A stretch of 50,432 nt of DNA from [Collinsella] massiliensis (GCA_000333815.1 CAPI01000087.1:1-50432), one strand, 5' to 3'. Shown: positions 32,375-41,614, numbered from the stretch's first letter. Notes: generated from the letters alone by a model not told the origin. Program-made: numbers and translations.

Positions 32375-33763
32375 TTAGACGATGTGCTCGCAGGTCGCGA
32401 GGAGGTCGCTCGGCATGGTCGACGACACCGCGACCGTGGCCCCGCGCCCCTCGAGCTCCCCGACGAGACGCATCCGATGATACCCGTCCAGCGTGACGCC
32501 GTCGGCGTTGAAGATGGCGTCCGGCACAATCAACATGACCCGCGCGAGGTCGCCGGGCAGCTGGGCGAGGATGTCGCAGGCGCAGATGAGGCCCGTGACA
32601 TCGACGTTGCCGCCGAAGTAGTCGTTCTTGATGGGCAGGACGAGCCCGCCAAGCCCCGGCTCTCCGACGAAGCGCTCGACGGTCGGCGCGGCCGCGGCGC
32701 CGCTCAAGACCACGAGCTCCAGGCCCGCCGCGCGCAGGCGCTCGCGGAGGCCTTCGATGCGCGCGGCCTCCGCGGAGCGCAGCGCCAGAGCCTCGTCGAG
32801 GTAGCTCCGGATCATGCCGATGCCGTCGTAGTACTGCGGGTAGCCGTCATAGGAGGCGGCCTCGGGCACGGGCAGCCCGGCGTCGAGGTAGAACTCGTCG
32901 GCGAGCTGGAAGACGGTGCGCCCGCGCTCGGCGCGAGCGCGCTCCTGGTAGGGCCGCACCTGCTCGATGACGGCGCGGGCCGATGCGGGGTCGTCCGAAT
33001 ACGATGCGGTGAAGCGGTCCTGGAAGCGGGTATAGCCAAGCGGCACGATGCCGAGGCTCGTCACCTGCGATCGCGCCGCGCACCACGCGAGCGTGCGATC
33101 GAGCTCCACACCGTCGTTCTCACCCGGTACGAGGACGATCTGGGCGTGGATCTCGATGTCCGCCCCGATGAGCCGCTCGAGCACCTCCAAGCCGCGCGCG
33201 GCGTTTCTGCCCATGAGGCGGCGGCGCACGTCGGGGGAGACCGCGTGGAGCGACACGTTCATGGGGCTCAGGCGGTGCGTGATGATGCGCTCCACATCCT
33301 CGTCCGAGAGGTTCGTGAGCGTGACGAAGTTCCCCTGCAGAAAGCTCAGGCGGTAGTCGTCGTCGCGGATGTAGAGCGTGCCGCGCATGTGCGGCGGCAG
33401 CATGCGCATGAAGCAGAACGTGCAGGCGTTCACGCAGGTGCGCATGCCGTCGAAGACCGCGCCGTCGAACTCGATGCCCCAGTCCTCGCCGGGAAGCCGC
33501 TCGAGGTAAGCGGTGTCGATGAGGCCGTCGCGCTCGTCGAGCACCTCGAGCTCGCAGGTCGCGTCGGAGGCCTCCCAGAGCCAGTCGACCATATCGGCGA
33601 GCGGCGCGCCGTTGACGCTGAGCACGCGCATGCCCGGCTCGATCCCGGCGTCGTCGGCGGGGGACTCGGGCGCGACGGCGGTGACGAGGGCTCCCCGGGC
33701 GTCGGCATCGCGCGAGCGGCCGTAATCCGCGCGCTCGCGGGCATAGGGCGGAAGCTCGGGCAT
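32375..33763 (-). CDS. DUF512 family radical-SAM/PDZ protein
   Basis: The 462-residue protein has an N-terminal PDZ-like part (about 20-75, with Ala-Gly-Ile-Glu-Pro-Gly) and a radical-SAM-type core with Cys-Val-Asn-Ala-Cys-Thr-Phe-Cys-Phe-Met (Cys-x3-Cys-x2-Cys). A DUF512 C-terminal half follows. The family is widespread next to der in Firmicutes and Actinobacteria, but its substrate is not known to me. The start is ATG 33763, 8 bp from GGGGAG. A GTG overlapping the ispH stop is less likely. Confidence 0.85.
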   Translation of the reverse strand: MPELPPYARERADYGRSRDADARGALVTAVAPESPADDAGIEPGMRVLSVNGAPLADMVDWLWEASDATCELEVLDERDGLIDTAYLERLPGEDWGIEFDGAVFDGMRTCVNACTFCFMRMLPPHMRGTLYIRDDDYRLSFLQGNFVTLTNLSDEDVERIITHRLSPMNVSLHAVSPDVRRRLMGRNAARGLEVLERLIGADIEIHAQIVLVPGENDGVELDRTLAWCAARSQVTSLGIVPLGYTRFQDRFTASYSDDPASARAVIEQVRPYQERARAERGRTVFQLADEFYLDAGLPVPEAASYDGYPQYYDGIGMIRSYLDEALALRSAEAARIEGLRERLRAAGLELVVLSGAAAAPTVERFVGEPGLGGLVLPIKNDYFGGNVDVTGLICACDILAQLPGDLARVMLIVPDAIFNADGVTLDGYHRMRLVGELEGRGATVAVSSTMPSDLLATCEHIV

Positions 33764-33768
33764 CTCGT

Positions 33769-34620
33769 TCACTCCCCGCTCATGATCTGCTCGATGCGCG
33801 CGCGGACGCGGTCGATATGCTCCTGCGGCGTCGAGGCGCCGGCCGTGATGCCCACCTCGCGGGCGCCCGCGAACCAAGCGGGGTCGAGCTCGCCCTCGGA
33901 TTCAATGTGATGCGTGGACGCGCACGCGGCGGCGCAGATCTCGGCCAGGCGGCGCGTGTTGCCGGAGTTCTTGCCGCCCACGACGATCATGCAGTCCGAA
34001 GCGGCCGCGAGCTCGGCTGCCGCCCGCTGCCTCTCCTCGGTCGCCTTGCAGATGGTGTTCACGACGCGCAGCTCCCGCACGCGCGGGGCGAGCGCGGCGA
34101 CGATCTCGGAGAGGCGCTGGGCGGTCTGGGTCGTCTGCACGACGACGCCGACCTTCGGCTTGAGCGCGAGGCCGGCGACCTCGGAGGCCTCCCCCACCAC
34201 CTGCGCGGGCGCCCCGGCATGCCCGAGGATGCCCTCGACCTCCGGGTGCCCCGCCTCGCCGATCACGAGCAGCTGGTAGCCCTCGCGCGTGAGCTGGGCG
34301 GCCGCGTCGTGCACCTTCTTCACGTACGGGCAGGTGGCGTCGACCACGTCGAGCCCGCGCGCACGGGCGGCGTCGACGACCTCGGGCACCACGCCGTGCG
34401 TGCGGATGATGAGCGTGCCCGCGCGCGCATCGTCGAGCGTCTCGGCGAGCTCGACGCCGGAGCTCGCGAGGTCGCGCACGACGAGCGGGTTATGGATGAG
34501 CGGGCCCAAGGTGTGGACGGGGGGCGTTGCCTCCGCACCGCAGCGACGGGCGAGCTTGAGGGCGCGCTCGACGCCATAGCAGGCGCCGGCGTGGTCGGCC
34601 ACGCGGATGTTCGCGGTCAT
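33769..34620 (-). CDS. ispH: 4-hydroxy-3-methylbut-2-enyl diphosphate reductase IspH
   Basis: IspH is the last enzyme of the MEP pathway, making IPP and DMAPP with a [4Fe-4S] cluster. The 283-residue protein has the three cluster cysteines in Gly-Ala-Cys-Tyr-Gly-Val, Asp-Ala-Thr-Cys-Pro-Tyr-Val, and Asn-Thr-Ile-Cys-Lys-Ala-Thr-x2-Arg-Gln. The active-site Glu is present in Arg-Thr-His-Gly and Thr-Gln-Thr-Thr segments, and a late Thr-Ala-Gly-Ala-Ser-Thr-Pro is seen. Other MEP genes, dxr and ispG, lie about 10 kb upstream on the same strand. It is tightly packed with plsC. Confidence 0.96.
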   Translation of the reverse strand: MTANIRVADHAGACYGVERALKLARRCGAEATPPVHTLGPLIHNPLVVRDLASSGVELAETLDDARAGTLIIRTHGVVPEVVDAARARGLDVVDATCPYVKKVHDAAAQLTREGYQLLVIGEAGHPEVEGILGHAGAPAQVVGEASEVAGLALKPKVGVVVQTTQTAQRLSEIVAALAPRVRELRVVNTICKATEERQRAAAELAAASDCMIVVGGKNSGNTRRLAEICAAACASTHHIESEGELDPAWFAGAREVGITAGASTPQEHIDRVRARIEQIMSGE

Positions 34621-34622
34621 GC

Positions 34623-35348
34623 CTACCGCCTCCCCGGATGCTCGGCGCGCAGCTCGTCGCGGACCGCGTACATGCGGCGGATCGATTCGTCCTCGAGCCA
34701 TTGCAGGCGCTCGCGACGTCCCACGTCCGCAGGGGCGTCGGTGAGCGAGAGGCCCTCACCGCAGCGGATCCACGTCTTGAGCGGCCGCATGATGTGCGAC
34801 CCCTCGGGCGTGATGTCGCGGAAACCGCAGACGGCGATGGGCACGACGCGCGCCTTGGCCATCTGCGCGATGAGGGCGAAGCCGCCGTGCACCTCGACGG
34901 GTTGGTCATCCGAGCGGATGCGCGTCCCCTCGGGGTAGATGAGGACGTCCTCGCCGCGCTTCAGGGCGTGCTGGGCGCGACGGAGCGATTTCATGTCAGC
35001 GGTGCCGCGGTCCACGGGGATGCCGCCCACGCGCGCGAAGAACCAGCGCACGATGGGGTTCTTGTTGAACTCGGACTTCATGATGGGCCTAACGCGGCGC
35101 CCCGTGCGCACGATATGGCAGACGGTCGCCACCACCTCGCCCATCGACGTGTGGTTCGAGATGATGATGGAGCCGGTCTCGCCCTTCGGCAGGAGCTCCT
35201 CGGGACGCTCGACGCGCCAGCGCCAGAAGACCTTCGTGAACGCGTAGAGGATAGCGATGATGACGAGGTAGAGGGCGCGTATCGCCGGGGGGTTCTCGCG
35301 CATGCCGCGGTCGTAGTAGTAATCCTCGTCGTGGAAGAACCGTGCCAT
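34623..35348 (-). CDS. plsC: 1-acyl-sn-glycerol-3-phosphate acyltransferase (PlsC family)
   Basis: PlsC adds the second acyl chain to give phosphatidic acid. The 241-residue protein has one N-terminal hydrophobic segment (about 22-41), the motif Ser-Asn-His-Thr-Ser-Met-Gly-Glu near 64-71, and the glycerol-phosphate binding motif Tyr-Pro-Glu-Gly-Thr-Arg. The first motif should be His-x4-Asp; here it reads His-x4-Glu. The rest of the acyltransferase core is intact, so it may still be active. It starts 2 bp after cmk. plsY and gpsA lie downstream in the same run. Confidence 0.87.
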   Translation of the reverse strand: MARFFHDEDYYYDRGMRENPPAIRALYLVIIAILYAFTKVFWRWRVERPEELLPKGETGSIIISNHTSMGEVVATVCHIVRTGRRVRPIMKSEFNKNPIVRWFFARVGGIPVDRGTADMKSLRRAQHALKRGEDVLIYPEGTRIRSDDQPVEVHGGFALIAQMAKARVVPIAVCGFRDITPEGSHIMRPLKTWIRCGEGLSLTDAPADVGRRERLQWLEDESIRRMYAVRDELRAEHPGRR

Positions 35349-35350
35349 GG

Positions 35351-36028
35351 CTAGCGCCTTTCCTCGATGAGGTGGGCGATGCGGTCGCAGACCTCGTCGA
35401 TGGTGTATGCGGTGGAATCGATCTCGACGGCGTCGGGTGCCTCGACGAGCGGCGCGACCGCGCGGCCGGCATCCGCCGCATCGCGCCGCTCGATCGCAGC
35501 GAGGGTCTCCTCCACCTCGCGCTCGAGCGCCTCGGCATCGGGCGCATCCCCTCCATGGCGCTGGAGGACGCGGCGACGCGCCCGCTCGCGGGGGTCGGCT
35601 GTGAGGAAGACCTTCACGTCGGCGTCCGGGAACACCACCGTGCCGATGTCGCGCCCCTCGGCCACGATGTCATGGCCCTCTGCGACGGCTCGCTGCGGCT
35701 CGAGCATGGCCTCGCGCACGCCGGGATAGGCCGCCACCTTCGAGACGGTCGCATCGACGGCGGGCGTACGGATCTCGCGGCTCACGTCGCGGCCGTCGAC
35801 GGTGATGCGCAGGACTCCCTCGACCGGGGCGAATCGGATGGTGATGGTGCGCGCGAGCGCCTCGACCCCCTGCTCATCGTCCAGGTCGATGCCGCGATCG
35901 GCGGCCGTGAACGCCACCGCGCGGTACATCGCGCCCGTATCGAGCTTCTCGAACCCGAAGCGCTGCGCGAGCTCGCGCGCGATGGTCGATTTCCCCGAGC
36001 CGGCGGGGCCGTCTATTGCCACGATCAT
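35351..36028 (-). CDS. cmk: Cytidylate kinase
   Basis: Cmk phosphorylates CMP and dCMP. The 225-residue protein starts with Ile-Asp-Gly-Pro-Ala-Gly-Ser-Gly-Lys-Ser-Thr and has Leu-Asp-Thr-Gly-Ala-Met-Tyr-Arg-Ala, Ala-Glu-Gly-Arg-Asp-Ile-Gly-Thr-Val-Val-Phe-Pro, and the lid Arg-Ala-Arg-Arg-Arg. ATG 36028 has AAGGA upstream. The order rluB-cmk-plsC-ispH-der is common in Gram-positive bacteria. Confidence 0.96.
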   Translation of the reverse strand: MIVAIDGPAGSGKSTIARELAQRFGFEKLDTGAMYRAVAFTAADRGIDLDDEQGVEALARTITIRFAPVEGVLRITVDGRDVSREIRTPAVDATVSKVAAYPGVREAMLEPQRAVAEGHDIVAEGRDIGTVVFPDADVKVFLTADPRERARRRVLQRHGGDAPDAEALEREVEETLAAIERRDAADAGRAVAPLVEAPDAVEIDSTAYTIDEVCDRIAHLIEERR

Positions 36029-36100
36029 GCAAGTAATCCTTCCGTCACACTTCATACGCGCCCGGGCGGTATGCACGGCGGGCGCGGTCTCATCAGGGTA

Positions 36101-36883
36101 TCACGATGCGTTCGCGGGCTCCTCCCCGAAACCCGCGGCGCGGCGGAGCGCGCGCACCTCGGCGTCGGTCAGGTAGCGCCAGCCACCCTCGGCAAGCCCC
36201 TCGAGCCCAAGCGGCCCGAACCGTGGGCGGTGCAGGGCGAGCACGGGGTGCCCGACGGCGCCGAGCATGCGCTTCACCTGGTTCTTCCGCCCTTCGCGCA
36301 GATGGATCTCGACCACGCTCGTCGAGCCCGCACGTCTGAGCACTCGGCACGGGGCGGGCTGGCAGGGGCCGTCGTTGAGCACGATGCCCGCGCGCAGGGG
36401 CTCGAGCTCGCGGTCGGCGACCCGCCCGTCGACGCGCGCGACGTAGACCTTCTCCACATGGTGCGAGGGGTGCAGCAGCGCCTGGCCGAGGTCGCCGTCA
36501 GTCGTGAAGAGGAGCAGCCCCGTGGTATCGAGGTCGAGCCTGCCCACCGGGAAGAGACCGGGGTGGGCGCCCGTGGGGACGAGCTCCGCCACGCAGGGGC
36601 GGCCCTGCGGGTCGCTCATGGTGGTGAGGTAGCCCGCGGGCTTGTTGAGCATGAGGTAGACCGCGCCGCCATCGAGCTTCACGCGCTGCCCGTCCACCTC
36701 GACCACATCGCGGTCGACATCGACCTTCGTGCCCAACTCGCACGCCACCTCGCCGTTCACCGTCACGCGGCCGGCCGTCATGAGGGCCTCGGAGCCGCGA
36801 CGGCTTGCGACGCCCGCGCGCGCCAGGAAGCGCTGGAGGCGCATCGTGTGCGGGTAGGTGCCCGCCGCCGCGTCGCTAGGCAT
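36101..36883 (-). CDS. rluB: 23S rRNA pseudouridine synthase RluB family
   Basis: The enzyme makes a pseudouridine in 23S rRNA. The 260-residue protein has an N-terminal S4 domain (Leu-Gln-Arg-Phe-Leu-Ala-Arg-Ala-Gly-Val-Ala-Ser-Arg-Arg), then Asn-Lys-Pro-x-Gly. The catalytic Asp lies in Gly-Arg-Leu-Asp-Leu-Asp-Thr-Thr-Gly-Leu, and Arg-Glu-Gly-Arg-Lys-Asn-Gln is also seen. RluB, RluE and RsuA share these features; the S4 domain and context favour RluB. The start is uncertain: ATG codons occur at 36895, 36883 and 36844, and I choose 36883. It overlaps the scpB end. Confidence 0.9.
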   Translation of the reverse strand: MPSDAAAGTYPHTMRLQRFLARAGVASRRGSEALMTAGRVTVNGEVACELGTKVDVDRDVVEVDGQRVKLDGGAVYLMLNKPAGYLTTMSDPQGRPCVAELVPTGAHPGLFPVGRLDLDTTGLLLFTTDGDLGQALLHPSHHVEKVYVARVDGRVADRELEPLRAGIVLNDGPCQPAPCRVLRRAGSTSVVEIHLREGRKNQVKRMLGAVGHPVLALHRPRFGPLGLEGLAEGGWRYLTDAEVRALRRAAGFGEEPANAS

Positions 36884-37601
36884 CGTCACCGTCATCCGTC
36901 GCGTCGCCCACGATCATGAGGTCGTCGTCCTCGTCGAACCCGCCGTCCTCTGCCGCGCCGTCGATGAGCTCGCGCTCCTCCTCGAGGTCCTCGTCGGTTT
37001 CCTCAAGGGTCGATGCGATGGAGCGCCCGGAGAGGCGCTCGCGGATGAACTGGCGCGACTGCTCGTCGGGCGCGAACTGCTCGAGGTCGGGCAGGTCGCG
37101 GGTCGAGCGCAGGCCGAACTTCTCGAGGAAGGCGTTGGTCGTGCCGTAGAGGATCGCCTGGCCGCGCTGGGCGTCGCGGCCGACCTCGCGCACGAGCCCC
37201 TTGTCGACGAGCGAGGAGATGACGCCGTCGGAGTTCACGCCGCGGATGCCCTTCACGGTCTCGCGCGTCACGGGCTGGTGGTAGGCGATCACGGCGAGCG
37301 TCTCGAGGGCCGCCTGCGACAGGCGCTGGGTGTCCCAGGAGAGCACGTAGGCCTCCACCTGGTCGTGGTAGGCGGGGTGCGTGAAGAGTCGCCAGCCGCC
37401 CGCGACCTCACGCAGCTGGAAGCCCCGGTTCGCCTCCTCATATTCCACCTTGAGCTCGGCGAGCAGCGACGCCGCCTCGCCCGGCGTGATGTCGATGGCC
37501 TGGGCGAGCGTGCTCGCGCTCACCGGATCGCTCGACACGAGAAGCAGCGCCTCGAGGGCGCCCTTCGGCGAGAGCGGGCTCAACGGTTCAAGATCGTTCA
37601 T
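36876..37601 (-). CDS. scpB: Segregation and condensation protein ScpB
   Basis: ScpB, with ScpA, forms the non-SMC part of the bacterial condensin. The 241-residue protein has two winged-helix domains. Visible features are Ala-Leu-Glu-Ala-Leu-Leu-x-Val-Ser near the start and Leu-Ser-x-Ala-Ala-Leu-Glu-Thr-Leu-Ala-Val-Ile-Ala-Tyr-x-Gln-Pro-x-Thr-Arg in the second. Gly-Arg-Asp-Ala-x-Arg-Gly-x-Ala-x-Leu-Tyr-Gly-Thr-Thr follows. An acidic tail (about 202-241) is present. scpA precedes it by 11 bp. Confidence 0.96.
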   Translation of the reverse strand: MNDLEPLSPLSPKGALEALLLVSSDPVSASTLAQAIDITPGEAASLLAELKVEYEEANRGFQLREVAGGWRLFTHPAYHDQVEAYVLSWDTQRLSQAALETLAVIAYHQPVTRETVKGIRGVNSDGVISSLVDKGLVREVGRDAQRGQAILYGTTNAFLEKFGLRSTRDLPDLEQFAPDEQSRQFIRERLSGRSIASTLEETDEDLEEERELIDGAAEDGGFDEDDDLMIVGDATDDGDDA

Positions 37602-37612
37602 GCTAGATCCCC

Positions 37613-38449
37613 TTACCTGCTGGACGCGTCCGGCGCGGAGCTGTCGGCATGGTCGTAGTCGTCCTCGAGCGCCTCGCCCGGATGGTACTCGGGCGCGCCC
37701 TCAACGCGGTCGATGCGGATCTCGCCGAAGAGGTCGTCTTGCTCGAGCGTGATGGAGCCGCGCTTCGCGAGCTCGAGGATGGCGAGGAAGGTCGCCACGA
37801 GCTGCTCGGTCGTGGAGTCGGCATCGAGGAGCGCGCGGAACGTGGTGTGCTCGTTGGCGCGCGTGAAGCGGTCCACGGAGGCGACAGTGAGCTCGATGGG
37901 CACGCGCTTCGGCGCCACGTGCTCGGCCTCGAGGAGAAACGTCTCGCGGCGGCTGTCGAGGTCCGCGCAGATCACGGCGAGGCCGCGCAGCGTGATGTCC
38001 TTGAGGTAGTCGGGCATAAGGTTCAAGAACTCGGGGTCGGGGCCGGCCACGCGCGGGTGCATGCGGCTCTCGGCCTCCATGCGGCTGCCCAGGGCGGCGG
38101 CCGCCCCCTTGAACTGCTTGTAGGCGATGAGCCGCTGGATGAGCACCTCGCGCAGCGACGCGGCGTCGAGGCCGGCGTACTCGTCGTCGAGGTCGTCGTC
38201 ATCCGTGCGGACGGGCGCGTCGTCGGGTACGAGCGAGGCCGCCTTGATGTCGAGAAGCGTCGCCGCCACGAGCAAAAAGTCGCTCGCCACATCCAGATCG
38301 AGGGCCTCGATGCGCTCGACCTCGGCGAGGTACTGGTCGGTCACCTCGGCGATGGAGATCGCTCCGATATCCACCTTCTGGCGCGAGACGAGCTGCAGGA
38401 GCAAATCGAAGGGGCCGGTGAACGCCTGCGTGGTCACGCGATAGGACAT
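37613..38449 (-). CDS. scpA: Segregation and condensation protein ScpA
   Basis: ScpA is the kleisin that bridges the two SMC heads. The 278-residue protein starts with Phe-x-Gly-Pro-Phe-Asp-Leu-Leu-Leu-Gln-Leu, the family N-terminal motif. It has Asp-Ile-x2-Ile-Ser-Ile-Ala-Glu-Val-Thr-Asp-Gln-Tyr and Leu-Leu-x-Ile-Lys-Ala, and a C-terminal winged helix (Phe-Leu-Ala-Ile-Leu-Glu-Leu-x-Lys). A polar acidic tail follows. It begins 62 bp after the M50 protease, the widest gap inside this run. Confidence 0.95.
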   Translation of the reverse strand: MSYRVTTQAFTGPFDLLLQLVSRQKVDIGAISIAEVTDQYLAEVERIEALDLDVASDFLLVAATLLDIKAASLVPDDAPVRTDDDDLDDEYAGLDAASLREVLIQRLIAYKQFKGAAAALGSRMEAESRMHPRVAGPDPEFLNLMPDYLKDITLRGLAVICADLDSRRETFLLEAEHVAPKRVPIELTVASVDRFTRANEHTTFRALLDADSTTEQLVATFLAILELAKRGSITLEQDDLFGEIRIDRVEGAPEYHPGEALEDDYDHADSSAPDASSR

Positions 38450-38511
38450 CGCCCCTCCCCTCGAATCGCGGCTTCCCGATTACCTAACCCATATAGTGTA
38501 GCGTAGATGCG

Positions 38512-39183
38512 CTACAGGGCGAACGAGAGCAGCGCGTTCAAGATGGGATAGACCGTGAGGTCGAAGTACCAGCCGATGATGTCGATGCCCGTGAGCGAGG
38601 GCAGCAGGTAGAGCACGATGATGAGGATCGGCATGGCGTAGCGCTGGACCTGGTAATAGGTGCTGAGCGCGTCGCCGTGCAGGAAGGGCACGAGGATGCT
38701 CGACCCGTCGAGCGGCGGCAGCGGGATGAGGTTGAAGAAGGCGAGCGACAGGTTCACCGACATGCAGGTGATAAGGAACGAGGCGATGAGGTTCGAGAGC
38801 TGAAAGGACAGGCCACCCGAAAGGAGCGCCGGCGACGCGAGGGAAAGCACGAGCGCACCCAGGCACGCGATGAGGATGTTCGACACCGGCCCCGAGAGCG
38901 CCACGAGCATCTCATCGCGCTTGGGGTGCTTGAGGTTGCCGAGGTAGACGGGGACGGGTTTCGCGTAAGCGAACACCGGGCCTCCCGCGAGCACCATGAG
39001 CAGCGGGAGGATGACCGTGCCGAAGGGGTCGATGTGGTTCAGGGGGTTGAGCGAGACGCGGCCGCGCGAGCGCGCCGTCGAATCGCCGAGCAGATAGGCG
39101 GTCAGCGCATGGGCGCTCTCGTGCACGACGATGCCGATGATGACCGCGAGGGCGGAGATGAGGATGGAGACGAGACGACCCAT
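38512..39183 (-). CDS. M50 family site-2-type membrane metalloprotease
   Basis: The 223-residue membrane protein belongs to the short M50B/SpoIVFB-like group without a PDZ domain. The zinc motif His-Glu-Ser-Ala-His sits in the first helix (about residues 21-25). The third ligand is the Asp of Pro-Pro-Leu-Asp-Gly-Ser near 168-173, and a Gly-Pro-x-Ser-Asn-Ile segment lies between them. Such proteases cut substrates inside the membrane, often anti-sigma factors, but the substrate is unknown. Location before scpA-scpB is common. A 6-bp inverted repeat spans its stop codon (38498-38515). Confidence 0.9.
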   Translation of the reverse strand: MGRLVSILISALAVIIGIVVHESAHALTAYLLGDSTARSRGRVSLNPLNHIDPFGTVILPLLMVLAGGPVFAYAKPVPVYLGNLKHPKRDEMLVALSGPVSNILIACLGALVLSLASPALLSGGLSFQLSNLIASFLITCMSVNLSLAFFNLIPLPPLDGSSILVPFLHGDALSTYYQVQRYAMPILIIVLYLLPSLTGIDIIGWYFDLTVYPILNALLSFAL

Positions 39184-39191
39184 GTGAGCTC

Positions 39192-39488
39192 CTATCGAAT
39201 CGCGCGCGAGATGCGGGCGCAGGCGAAGTCGAGCAGGAAGAGCACGATGGCCACGGCGAGGAAGTCGAAGCGGAACACCCCGCCGAAGGGCGACACGATC
39301 ACGCCCCAGCCCGCGATGATCGATGGCAGCGCCCGCGAGAGGTCGATGGTGAGGCCCGTGAGCCCCAGCTGGTTCACGACGCCGGGGAAGCACAGCAAGA
39401 TTACGAGGACGCAGAGGGCGATGCCGAGGATGCGGAACGCGTATGCGAGGATGGTGAGCGCGACCGCGGCCGCCTTACGCGCCTCCAT
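39192..39488 (-). CDS. Small two-helix membrane protein of unknown function
   Basis: The 98-residue protein has two strongly hydrophobic stretches (about 7-35 and 60-90), so it is most likely an integral membrane protein with two or three helices. I recognise no family. It overlaps the end of the ABC-F gene by 14 bp and has GAGGAG eight bases before its ATG. It is followed by the M50 protease gene after 8 bp. Its tight position argues for a real gene with a partner function, perhaps for the protease. Confidence 0.7.
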   Translation of the reverse strand: MEARKAAAVALTILAYAFRILGIALCVLVILLCFPGVVNQLGLTGLTIDLSRALPSIIAGWGVIVSPFGGVFRFDFLAVAIVLFLLDFACARISRAIR

Positions 39489-41508
39489 GTGCCATCTCCT
39501 CTTCGATCGTCTCGGATAGCTCGAGCCATTCGTCCTCGAGCGCGGGCAGTTCCTGCTTCAGGCTGTTATATTCCCCAAGCGCCTCGTTGAAGCGCGCTTG
39601 ATCGGCATAGAGCTCCTCGCTCGCCATGAGCTCCATAAGCTCGTCATAGCGGGCGCGCTTGCGCTCCAGGTCCTTCTCGACCTGCTTCAAGCGGTCGCGC
39701 GTCTTCTTCAGGCGCTTGTTGAGGGCGGCGCGCGCCTCGGCTTCCGCCCGGCGCTGCTCGCGCGTCTTCTTCCCCTCGCGCGGGGCGGCGTCCTCGGCAG
39801 CGCGATGGGTGCGCGGCGCCTTGGGCGCGAAGGAGGCCTCCGGCAGCAGGGCAGTCGCGGAAGCATCCTCCCCTGCCTGGGCGGCGCGGGCAGCCAGGTC
39901 CTCGCGCTTGAAGAGGTAGTAGTCGTAATCGCCGTCGATGACCGTCATCTTGCCGTCGCGGATGTCGATCACGCGGTTCGCCACCGCGCGCACGAGGTGC
40001 TCGTCATGGCTGATGAGCACGAGCGTGCCCGGGAAGCGCTTGAGCGCGTTCTCGAGCATGTCGACGGAATCGATGTCCAGGTGGTTCGTGGGCTCGTCGA
40101 GGCAGAGCAGCGCCTCGGGCGCGACGAGCATCTTGGCGAGCGCCAGGCGCGCCCGCTCACCGCCCGAGAGCACGCCCACGCGCTTGTCGACGTCGTCTCC
40201 GCTGAAGAGGAACGCGCCCAAGAGGCTCCGCTGCTGGGGAACCGTCCACGTGGGCGCCACGGAATCGATCTCCTGCAGGACGGTGTTGGACTCCTTGAGG
40301 CCCTCGAGCTGGTGCTGGGCATAGTAAGCCACGCCCACGTTCACGCCGAGCTCGCGCGTGCCCTCGTTGGGCGGCTCGATGCCCGCGAGCATCTTGAGCA
40401 GCGTCGACTTGCCCGCGCCGTTGGGGCCCACGAGCGCGACGTGGTCGCCGCGGTAGAGCGTGAGGTCGATGCCGTCGTAGATATGGTGCGCGCCGTAGGA
40501 CTTCGACACGCCCTCGAGCTTGGCCACCATGTCGCCCGAGCGCGGCGGGTCGGGGAACTTGAAGTCCACGTGCTTGTGCCCTTCGGGCAGAATCACGAGC
40601 TCCCGCTTGATCTGCTCGATGCGGCGCATGCGCTCCTGGGCCTGGGCGGCCTTCGTGGGCTTGTAGCGGAACTTGTCGACGAAGACCTGCATGTGCGCGA
40701 TCTCACGCTCCTGCGCGGCGCGCTTGGCGCGCATCTGCTCGAGGTTGTCCTCGCGCTGCTTGAGGTAGGAGCTGTAGTTCCCCGTATACACGGTGATGCG
40801 GCGGTTCTCGAGCGCGGCGACGTGGTCCACGCAGGCGTCCATGAAGGCGCGGTCGTGGCTCACGATGACGACGGCGCCCTCGTAGGCCGCGATGAAGCCG
40901 CGCAGCCACTGCACGCTCTCGAGGTCGAGGTGGTTCGTGGGCTCGTCGAGGAGGAGCAGGTCGGGATGGCGCAGGAACAGCTTGGCGAGGGCGATGCGCA
41001 TCTGCCAGCCGCCCGAGAACTCGGCGCAGGGCTTGCTGAAATCGTCCACGGGAAAGCCGAGGCCGGCGAGGATCTGTCGCGCGTTGCTCTCGAGCTCGTA
41101 GCCACCCAGGCTCTCGAAGCGGTCCTGGACGCGGCCGTACTCGTCGAGCAGGCGCTGCGGCACCTCGCCCGTCTCCCCCGCCTCGGCAATCTCGAGCTGG
41201 AGCTCCTCGGCCCGCTCTCCGAGGGCGCGGATCTCGCTCGCCGCGTTCATGACCTCGTCGATGACGGGCACGTCGGAGGCGAGCTTCGTCTCCTGCTCCA
41301 GGTAGCCCACGTTCACGTCCTTGGCGAACGTGATGGTGCCGGCGTCGGGTGCGTCCAGCCCCATGATGATCTTGAGTAGCGTGGTCTTGCCCGCGCCGTT
41401 GGGGCCCACGAGGGCATAGCGCTCGCCGGGGTTCACCTGGAACGAGGCGCCGCTGAAGAGCGTGCGCGCACCGAAGCTCTTCTCGATCTTATCAACGGAG
41501 AGGATCAT
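39475..41508 (-). CDS. ABC-F type ATPase (duplicated ABC domains, ribosome-associated)
   Basis: The 677-residue soluble protein has two ABC ATPase domains: Walker A Gly-Pro-Asn-Gly-Ala-Gly-Lys in both, signatures Phe-Ser-Gly-Gly-Trp and Leu-Ser-Gly-Gly-Glu-Arg-Ala-Arg. Walker B is followed by Glu-Pro-Thr-Asn-His-Leu-Asp in both. A linker rich in Lys/Arg (about 250-310) and a C-terminal coiled coil (about 585-677) are present. This is the Uup/YdiF type. ABC-F proteins act on ribosomes, and some protect against antibiotics; nothing here marks this one as a resistance factor. ATG 41508 is chosen because the protein core starts at once. The upstream 143-bp gap holds the tRNA-Val terminator and no clear promoter. 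Confidence 0.93.
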   Translation of the reverse strand: MILSVDKIEKSFGARTLFSGASFQVNPGERYALVGPNGAGKTTLLKIIMGLDAPDAGTITFAKDVNVGYLEQETKLASDVPVIDEVMNAASEIRALGERAEELQLEIAEAGETGEVPQRLLDEYGRVQDRFESLGGYELESNARQILAGLGFPVDDFSKPCAEFSGGWQMRIALAKLFLRHPDLLLLDEPTNHLDLESVQWLRGFIAAYEGAVVIVSHDRAFMDACVDHVAALENRRITVYTGNYSSYLKQREDNLEQMRAKRAAQEREIAHMQVFVDKFRYKPTKAAQAQERMRRIEQIKRELVILPEGHKHVDFKFPDPPRSGDMVAKLEGVSKSYGAHHIYDGIDLTLYRGDHVALVGPNGAGKSTLLKMLAGIEPPNEGTRELGVNVGVAYYAQHQLEGLKESNTVLQEIDSVAPTWTVPQQRSLLGAFLFSGDDVDKRVGVLSGGERARLALAKMLVAPEALLCLDEPTNHLDIDSVDMLENALKRFPGTLVLISHDEHLVRAVANRVIDIRDGKMTVIDGDYDYYLFKREDLAARAAQAGEDASATALLPEASFAPKAPRTHRAAEDAAPREGKKTREQRRAEAEARAALNKRLKKTRDRLKQVEKDLERKRARYDELMELMASEELYADQARFNEALGEYNSLKQELPALEDEWLELSETIEEEMAHGGA

Positions 41509-41614
41509 ACCTTCCCGATGCCTTCCCGCGGCGTGGCCGCATCCCTGGTCGAAGCGGCGCGCACGCGGGCGGGCGCCCGACGTGGCTATAGGGTCGCGTT
41601 CGACCGACTCATAC

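Noticed and set aside
30995-33910. A 971-codon open frame on the plus strand, and others of several hundred codons antisense to rimO, rny, recA and the ABC-F gene
   Set aside because: They lie exactly opposite well-recognised genes, have low-complexity Arg/Val/Asp-rich translations and show no family motif. They are by-products of the high GC content.
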